Source: Deltaproteobacteria bacterium
GTDB taxonomy: Bacteria > Myxococcota_A > Polyangia > Polyangiales > B10-G4
DNA length: 38,331 bases
NCBI GenBank assembly: GCA_003647065.1
Contig: QMMC01000009.1
Span: 1 to 38,331 of the forward strand
Reading direction: 5' to 3'
Numbering within the stretch: position 1 is the first letter of the stretch; every line of letters starts with the position of its first letter. Shown in pieces: positions 34,193 through 38,331 of this stretch. The notes below the pieces were generated by a model. It searched no databases, was not told the DNA's origin, and was given only the letters and a program-made list of their open reading frames with translations. The translations under genes and the position numbers were made by a program.

Positions 34193-34519
34193 ATGAAGAA
34201 CTTTCAGTGTTACCAACTTTCGATTGGTGTGGTTCGGATGGTACGGCCGTTGATTGAGGGGATCGAAGTCCATGATCGGGATTTGGGCCGACAGCTCAGG
34301 CGATGTCTGAGTAGCGTTCCATTGAATATCGCCGAGGGCAGTCGGTCCTCCGGGCGGAACCGGCAGGCGAGGTACGCCAACGCGATGGGATCGGCGCGGG
34401 AGTCGGCGGCCTGTCTCGAGACGGCCGAGGCTCTCGGCTACCTAGGGGCCGATGAGTTGCCGGCGGTGGTCGACAGGCTCGACCACATCGTGGCGATTCT
34501 CTTCAAGCTCTGTCGATAG
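34193..34519 (+). CDS. Four-helix-bundle protein (23S IVP/bAvd family), 108 aa
   Basis: The protein matches the family first seen in 23S rRNA intervening sequences and related to the Avd accessory protein of diversity-generating retroelements. Key parts are QLSIGVVRMVRP, the hallmark SVPLNIAEGS near 41-50, and SARESAACLETAEALGYL. The usual length is 110-125, so it is complete. Relatives form basic pentameric barrels that can bind nucleic acid; no reverse transcriptase or template repeat is visible in this window. ATG 34193 has AAGGAG seven bases upstream. A 12-bp perfect hairpin follows the stop by nine bases. Codon use is less G/C-biased than its neighbours, consistent with mobility. Confidence 0.88.
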   Translation: MKNFQCYQLSIGVVRMVRPLIEGIEVHDRDLGRQLRRCLSSVPLNIAEGSRSSGRNRQARYANAMGSARESAACLETAEALGYLGADELPAVVDRLDHIVAILFKLCR

Positions 34520-34827
34520 GAGAGGCTGACCCGGAGGGCATCGTGCCCTCCGGGTTGGGGCGCCTAGCGCCTCCTCATTGCGGTCCGCTGCGAGTAACGA
34601 CCGCGCCGGGACGCCAGCGCGCACTCCGGGCTATCATCGTCCCTGATGACCAACACCCCCGCCAACGACAACCACTGCGGTGACTGCAACGTCAGTCGTT
34701 CGGGAGGAACCTCATGTACCGGTGGTAGGGGAAGTCCACCTCACCTGACCTCACCAAACCAGGACGAGCAGCCCCTGGACGCATGCGGCCCATGGGCGTG
34801 TCATAATGGGACGAGGGGACACGAACG
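34520..34827. other. Gap after the four-helix-bundle gene
   Basis: The gap holds the hairpin at 34529-34555, a weaker inverted repeat (GCGGTC 34580-34585, GACCGC 34599-34604), and a possible -10 (CATAAT, 34802-34807) before the lipoprotein at 34828. The small ORF at 34646 is not convincing. Confidence 0.4.
34529..34555 (+). terminator. Perfect 12-bp hairpin after the four-helix-bundle gene
   Basis: ACCCGGAGGGCA (34529-34540) pairs fully with TGCCCTCCGGGT (34544-34555) around a TCG loop, nine bases after the stop codon. The following bases are TGGGG, so there is no T-tract, but in GC-rich genomes such stems commonly act as terminators. It could also be a repeat end. Confidence 0.6.
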
Positions 34828-35346
34828 ATGGCGATGAAGATGAGAGCTTTGCGAGCCGGGACTCTTGTCGCGGCTGCGACCGTCTCGATGGCACTCATGG
34901 GTTGCACCGAGTCGACGTCAGCCGACCCGTTCGATGCATCGACCGGCCAGACTACCGTCGACCTCCGGTTCTTCGATGCCGTGTATGCCGGCGCGGAAGT
35001 GTGCGTCGCCGACACCTGCGGCGTCCTCGGAGAGATCCGCGAAGTGGGAGAACTCGAAGAACTCGTCGTGACCCCGCCTATCGTGGGTTCGGTGCTGCCA
35101 GTGACCGTGACGCGGGGGGAAGCCACGGTGACCATCGATCGCGGCTTTGGCCCCGACGTGCTTGCTCTAGGCCTCGACCCCGAGGCCGCCCGGACCGACC
35201 GCGTCAGCATTGCACTCTACGCGGATGCCTCCGGCGATTGTGCCCTCTACCTGACCACCCACGTCATCGAAGGCCTGTCAGTTTTCTCCTCGCCACCGAG
35301 CGACACCGAACTTGCGACCCTCTGCGGCCCCTTCGCTGCGCGCTGA
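34828..35346 (+). CDS. Small lipoprotein, 172 aa
   Basis: A signal peptide (RAGTLVAAATVSMALMGC) ends in a lipobox. The mature protein is beta-rich and acidic (TTVDLRFFDAVYAGAEVC, VLPVTVTRGEATVTIDRG, DRVSIALYAD), with four cysteines that could pair. No family recognised. ATG 34828 is in frame with a second ATG at 34837, and either gives a good signal. CATAAT at 34802-34807 could be a -10 box, with no good -35. Confidence 0.75.
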   Translation: MAMKMRALRAGTLVAAATVSMALMGCTESTSADPFDASTGQTTVDLRFFDAVYAGAEVCVADTCGVLGEIREVGELEELVVTPPIVGSVLPVTVTRGEATVTIDRGFGPDVLALGLDPEAARTDRVSIALYADASGDCALYLTTHVIEGLSVFSSPPSDTELATLCGPFAAR

Positions 35347-35424
35347 CCCCGCCCTTCGGCGTTCGTCGTCAGGTTGGTCGTGCGTCGAGATTGCTGAGGC
35401 AGGTCAGATGGGCGGCGCTCATGG

Positions 35425-36027
35425 TCACGGCGCCGGCAGCCGCAGGTCGTCGACGGGGATGTCTGTGACCGAAGGCGCCCCTCCGTCGTAGGTTCCGCCG
35501 ACGTCGACCATCCCGTCCCTCACCTCAGCGCGCCAACTGACGTACCAAGCGTCGCGATAGCTGTGGGCAAAGTACACGTATGTCGTGCCGGGCACACCGA
35601 ACCCGTACGGGTCGTCGGCTCCCGGGCAAGTGCATGGGGCTGCGTCCGGCGGTGCAGGGTGGGGGTCGCCGGTCTCTGTGGCCCAGTATGGCGGGCCGTT
35701 GACGGCCAAGCCGACGACCGTCGCATCCAAGTCGGCCCCCAGCGCGTCGATCACGTGCAGGTCGTCGAGGAAAAAACCAACCGCCCTGTAAACATCACAG
35801 ACGGCCGGCGCACTGTCGACCTCAGGGGGTGCGGCTCGCTCGTCGCCAGCCGCCGACCCGACGAAGACCACCCCACCGCCCGCTCGCACCTGCTGCGCGA
35901 GCGCCGTTGGGTGGGGTCGGTCGAGAATACAGGAGCAGTGTTCGACGATGTTGCACTCTGGCGAAACGACGCTCGCCTCACAGGCGAGCGCGGCCAGGGC
36001 GAAGAGCACTGCCGCGGACAGTCGCAT
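35425..36027 (-). CDS. Putative lipoprotein, 200 aa
   Basis: The signal peptide (MRLSAAVLFALAALAC) ends with Cys16 in a lipobox. The mature part has ECNIVEHCSCILDRPHP near the N-terminus, a middle part with a strand pattern (GGGVVFVGSAAGDE), and a C-terminal aromatic beta region (TTYVYFAHSYRDAWYVSWRAEVRDG). Eight or so cysteines suggest disulphides. The start is ATG 36027; the upstream frame is charged and would bury the signal. It is convergent with the lipoprotein ending at 35346. Function unknown. Confidence 0.75.
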   Translation of the reverse strand: MRLSAAVLFALAALACEASVVSPECNIVEHCSCILDRPHPTALAQQVRAGGGVVFVGSAAGDERAAPPEVDSAPAVCDVYRAVGFFLDDLHVIDALGADLDATVVGLAVNGPPYWATETGDPHPAPPDAAPCTCPGADDPYGFGVPGTTYVYFAHSYRDAWYVSWRAEVRDGMVDVGGTYDGGAPSVTDIPVDDLRLPAP

Positions 36028-36446
36028 GCTCAGATCGTAGCACGACGGAAGTTCGTCCATCCGGACAGGCGAAACCTGCGAGGGTGCGCGTCGAGGTCGA
36101 CGTTCGCGGCTGTCATCGCGACTACCCAAGAGAAGGCGGCGCCGCCAAGGCGCAGCCCCGTGCGGACTGGTTGGTTGGGGGAGGGCGCGATTCCGGGTGT
36201 CCACCAAGCGGGGGGAGGTTCACGGCGACGCGAACGAGAACGGTGACCGGAACGGGCAACTGGGCCGCCAGCGGCAGACGGCGCTGTCCATTGTGTCAGT
36301 CCCCTGACTACCCTGACGTCCTCTGGCCCGGGGTTGAGCATGGCAACGGCCGCGTAGCTCATCCCCAGCCCTCCTCAGCCCTTCTCGACGATGACCGACA
36401 CTCAACTTCACCGCGAACGCCATCCTTTGCCCTCGGACGTGTTGGC
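36028..36446. other. Non-coding gap with decayed hexamer-like sequence
   Basis: No supported gene. Around 36216-36256 the plus strand shows GAACGA, GAACGG and GAACGG in six-base phase, a degraded and inverted echo of the tract at 33782-33974. The remainder is unremarkable and less coding-biased. Confidence 0.4.
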
Positions 36447-36779
36447 ATGAGTCGGGCCTCGGATGACGGAGCGCCACGGGGCGAGGTGATCTTGTATCGC
36501 ACTGCGGACGGGGCCGTGCGCGCAGAGGTCCATCATGAGGGCGAGACGCTCTGGATGTCGCAGAGGGAGATCGGCGCGCTTTTCGGCGTCGACGTCCGTA
36601 CCGTCAACGAGCACCTGCGCAACATCTATCGCGCTGGCGAGTTGGTCGAGGTGGCAACTATCCGGAATTTCCGGTTGGTTCGAAGTGAGGGTAATCGTGA
36701 GGTTTCTCGGGAAATCTCTCACCACAAACGGGATGCGACCTGCCGCCTCGGACCGAGTACGTCATCGCCTTCTTGTTGA
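36447..36779 (+). pseudogene. Truncated RhuM/virulence-type protein
   Basis: Residues 13-95 match the N-terminus of the RhuM family: EVILYRTADGAVRAEVHHEGETLWMSQ, IGALFGVDVRTVNEHLRNIY and EVATIRNFRLVRSEGNREVSREISH-type sequence, in separate blocks. Intact members are about 330 residues. Here the similarity fades at about residue 100 where family members continue with HYNLDxIxxVGYR, and the frame ends at 36779 within a tandem repeat. RhuM genes are mobile and often found in islands. ATG 36447 is the start. The 3' two thirds are missing from the window. Confidence 0.7.
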
Positions 36780-36970
36780 GGCCTTCGCACTCCCGGTGCC
36801 GCTACGGTCGGCCTGTCGGCTCTGCACGACTTCGTCGCGCTGCCGCCTCGGGCCGCCCTACGCGGCGCCTTCTTGTTGAGCACTCCCGGCGCGGCTACGG
36901 CCGGCCTGTCGGCTCTGCACGACTTCGTCGCGCTGCCGCCTCGGGCCGCCTACGCGGCGCCTTCTTGTTG
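36740..36970. repeat. 93-100-bp tandem repeat, about 2.3 copies
   Basis: CTGCCGCCTCGG recurs at 36740, 36840 and 36933. CTTCTTGTTG recurs at 36769, 36869 and 36961. GGCCTGTCGGCTCTGCACG recurs at two positions between them. The copies are near-identical in their second and third parts. The array starts inside the RhuM remnant and ends six bases before the stop of the TPR gene at 36976. Confidence 0.85.
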
Positions 36971-36975
36971 GGGCC

Positions 36976-37692
36976 TCACCGCCTCCGCAGCTCTTCCATC
37001 CGCTGCTCTACCCGTCGCCTCTCCGGCGAGTTGGGCCGGATGCGTAGGTACTGGCGGTAGTGCAGGCGCGCGTCTCGCCAGAGCTCGAGGTGCTCCGCCG
37101 TCTGGGCCAGGTTGTACGAGAGGTCCGCGTTTTCACAGGCGCCGTAGTCGTTGCTCTGGGCGACCGAGAGCACGTTGCACGAGTTCTGAAAGAGCTCGTA
37201 GGCCGTCTGGTATTGGCGTCGTCGGTAGAACGCGGCGCCCTGTTCATAGAGGCGTTGCGATTCGGCGGTCAGCTCTTCGGAGTTGGCGCGCCGCTGATTG
37301 TTCTGAGCCGACTGGCGCTCTCGGAGAGCCTCGAGCTCGGCGATGCGTCGATTCACATCCGTCCGGGTCGCGTCGTCGGGGCGACCGTGGCGCAGGTAGA
37401 CGCGGAACCAGTGGATGCCCCGCCGGGCGTCGCCCATGCGCTCGAAGCACCGGGCGATGTTGAACGCGAAGTCCGGGCTTCGCCACGCGCGCTGGGCGGC
37501 GAGGAGCTTCTGCACCGCCTGGCTGAGCTCGTTGGCTTCGTAGTGGACGATGCCCTGGGTGTAGAGCGTGCGCGCGCGCTCGAGGCGCTGCTCGCGGCTT
37601 TGGGCGTCTGCCGCCGAAGGAGCCACCAGAGAAACGGTCACGGCCCCCCCGAGGGTGAGGGCGGCGGAGAGGACGATGAAGGAAGCGCGCAT
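36976..37692 (-). CDS. Exported TPR-like protein, 238 aa
   Basis: A signal peptide (FIVLSAALTLGGAVTVSLV, cleavage near ADAQS) precedes two groups of helical hairpins. The first is TPR-like (ARTLYTQGIVHYEANELSQAVQ, DFAFNIARCFERMG, GIHWFRVYLRHG). A coiled segment rich in Arg/Glu/Gln follows, and then a second TPR-like group (SQRLYEQGAAFYRRRQYQTAY, DLSYNLAQTAEHLELWRDA). This type is common in the myxobacterial periplasm. ATG 37692 is the start, with no clear ribosome site. It is next to the tandem repeat on its 3' side. Confidence 0.85.
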   Translation of the reverse strand: MRASFIVLSAALTLGGAVTVSLVAPSAADAQSREQRLERARTLYTQGIVHYEANELSQAVQKLLAAQRAWRSPDFAFNIARCFERMGDARRGIHWFRVYLRHGRPDDATRTDVNRRIAELEALRERQSAQNNQRRANSEELTAESQRLYEQGAAFYRRRQYQTAYELFQNSCNVLSVAQSNDYGACENADLSYNLAQTAEHLELWRDARLHYRQYLRIRPNSPERRRVEQRMEELRRR

Positions 37693-37736
37693 CAGAGGCC
37701 TAGACTCTCATAGGGTCATTGGGATTCAGAAGAGCC

Positions 37737-38021
37737 CTATTGCCCCGAATTCTTCGCATTCTTTTCGGCACGAGCCGCTGCGAGCTCCCGCTCCATCTTG
37801 CGTAACGTCCGTTCCAGCTCCCGGACGTCCTTTTTCGTGACCAGGTTGAGGCTCTTGGCGGCCCGAGCCACCCGCTCTTCGAAGGACTCCTGGACCTTCC
37901 CCCGGAGCTGGAGCGCCTGCATCATCGTCTTGATGACCCGGGGGTCCTGGACGACCTTCATGACCCGGGGGTCCTGGATGAGCTTCATGCCCTCCGCGAG
38001 CAGTTTCTTCTTCAGGTCCAT
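37737..38021 (-). CDS. Small coiled-coil protein, 94 aa
   Basis: The protein begins MDLKKKLLAEGMKLIQDP with a repeated DPRVMKVVQ/DPRVIKTMMQ pair, then a long charged helix (KKDVRELERTLRKMERELAAARAEK) with heptad-like spacing that should form a coiled coil. No membrane span. Similar to phasin-like or other small scaffold proteins in size only. It precedes the TPR gene on the same strand by 45 bases. ATG 38021 is the start. Confidence 0.75.
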   Translation of the reverse strand: MDLKKKLLAEGMKLIQDPRVMKVVQDPRVIKTMMQALQLRGKVQESFEERVARAAKSLNLVTKKDVRELERTLRKMERELAAARAEKNAKNSGQ

Positions 38022-38216
38022 AGGGGGGTCCTAGGCGGCCGGGGCGGGGTGTGTCAACGAGCGCTCACATCGGGTCGTCCATCGAGGTCATCGGGTGGCG
38101 TGAAGCGGAAGCTGGCTCGTCCGCATGACGCGCACGGCCTGTGGCCCAGGGGAGGCGTCCTACGTTCGGCTCTTCCTAGCCGCGAGCAACCGCAGGGGCG
38201 CGGCGGATGGCAGTCG

Positions 38217-38331
38217 CTACAAGGTGCAGCCCCCCGAACCATCGGGGCTGCCGCCGGCGTCGCGGCAGATTTGTGCTTGGCTGCGAAGTGAGTCCCATAT
38301 CTTCACGTCGTCCACGGTGCCGTCGACATGT
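38217..38331 (-). CDS. C-terminus of LamG-type (concanavalin-like) protein, partial
   Basis: The minus-strand frame runs from the window edge to TAG at 38217-38219. It reads HVDGTVDDVKIWDSLRSQ then AQICRDAGGSPDGSGGCTL. The motif GTVDDVKIWDSLRSQAQI matches the last strand and helix of LamG/pentraxin-like domains (GxIDDVRIWDRALSxxEI). A Cys pair follows. The start lies outside the window. It is almost certainly an exported sugar- or protein-binding protein. No other gene occupies 38022-38216. Confidence 0.75.
   Translation of the reverse strand, partial: HVDGTVDDVKIWDSLRSQAQICRDAGGSPDGSGGCTL

Noticed and set aside
34580-34604. Possible integron attC-like site after the four-helix-bundle gene
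   Set aside because: The inverted repeat GCGGTC/GACCGC lacks the RYYYAAC/GTTRRRY core sites of attC.
34646-34837. Small plus-strand ORF (63 aa) after the four-helix-bundle gene
   Set aside because: No ribosome site, low-complexity composition and overlap with the lipoprotein start at 34828; third-position bias is weak.
38051-38056. TTGACA on the minus strand upstream of the small coiled-coil gene
   Set aside because: Perfect -35 hexamer but only TAGGAC at the -10 place and almost no leader; not enough to call a promoter.
38054-38242. Minus-strand ORF with Cys motifs between the LamG end and the coiled-coil gene
   Set aside because: It overlaps the LamG C-terminus in another frame, and the start has no ribosome site; the CxxC pairs look incidental.

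Overview
The window is GC-rich bacterial chromosome, roughly two thirds G+C by eye. It has strong G/C bias at third codon positions, frequent GTG starts, and many lipoproteins or secreted proteins with low-complexity linkers. FHA, PilZ, PEGA, DUF4112 and 2TM-type proteins are all present. That mix is typical of Myxococcota (Polyangia/Sandaracinaceae-like), but no rRNA or marker gene fixes the taxon, so this is inference. I see no tRNA, rRNA, CRISPR array, transposase or phage structural gene.

Layout. Positions 1-9000 hold a partial gene, a lower-GC orphan (378-1352), a lipoprotein, a protein with two PARP-finger-like CCHC modules, a NagZ-type glycosidase, a Thr/Asp-rich lipoprotein, two co-directional membrane proteins (one with two zinc ribbons), a 2TM protein, and a small STAND-like protein with a damaged P-loop. 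At 10.6-12.4 kb two tightly coupled unknown genes lead into coaX. At 12.7-17.6 kb lies a minus-strand block: a four-repeat lipoprotein, an Hsp70 with a long disordered segment between its two domains, and a coupled J-domain protein.

At 17.7-24.3 kb are a beta-barrel-like protein, an alpha/beta-hydrolase-like lipoprotein, a tail-anchored double-FHA protein, a PilZ/amphipathic-helix/AMIN-like membrane protein and an HtrA protease. At 24.3-28.2 kb two translationally coupled sensor proteins sit together. The upstream one has a receiver without its phosphoacceptor and a DHp domain with no catalytic domain. The downstream one is a complete histidine kinase. At 28.3-31.5 kb a PEGA protein, a Cys-rich lipoprotein and murI are joined by 4-base overlaps.

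The right end (33.7-37 kb) is the most accessory-looking part. A GT-skewed gene end runs into a 190-bp hexanucleotide tract, followed by a four-helix-bundle (23S IVP/bAvd-like) gene with a perfect terminator hairpin, small lipoproteins, a truncated RhuM-like pseudogene, and a 93-100-bp tandem repeat. The window closes with a TPR protein, a small coiled-coil protein, and the C-terminus of a LamG-type protein running off the edge.

Common themes are cell-envelope maintenance (NagZ, MurI, HtrA, lipoproteins) and signalling by phospho-threonine (FHA), c-di-GMP (PilZ) and two-component chemistry. The best candidates for undescribed biology are the split sensor pair, the Hsp70 with its inserted repeat domain, and the hexamer tract next to the four-helix-bundle gene.
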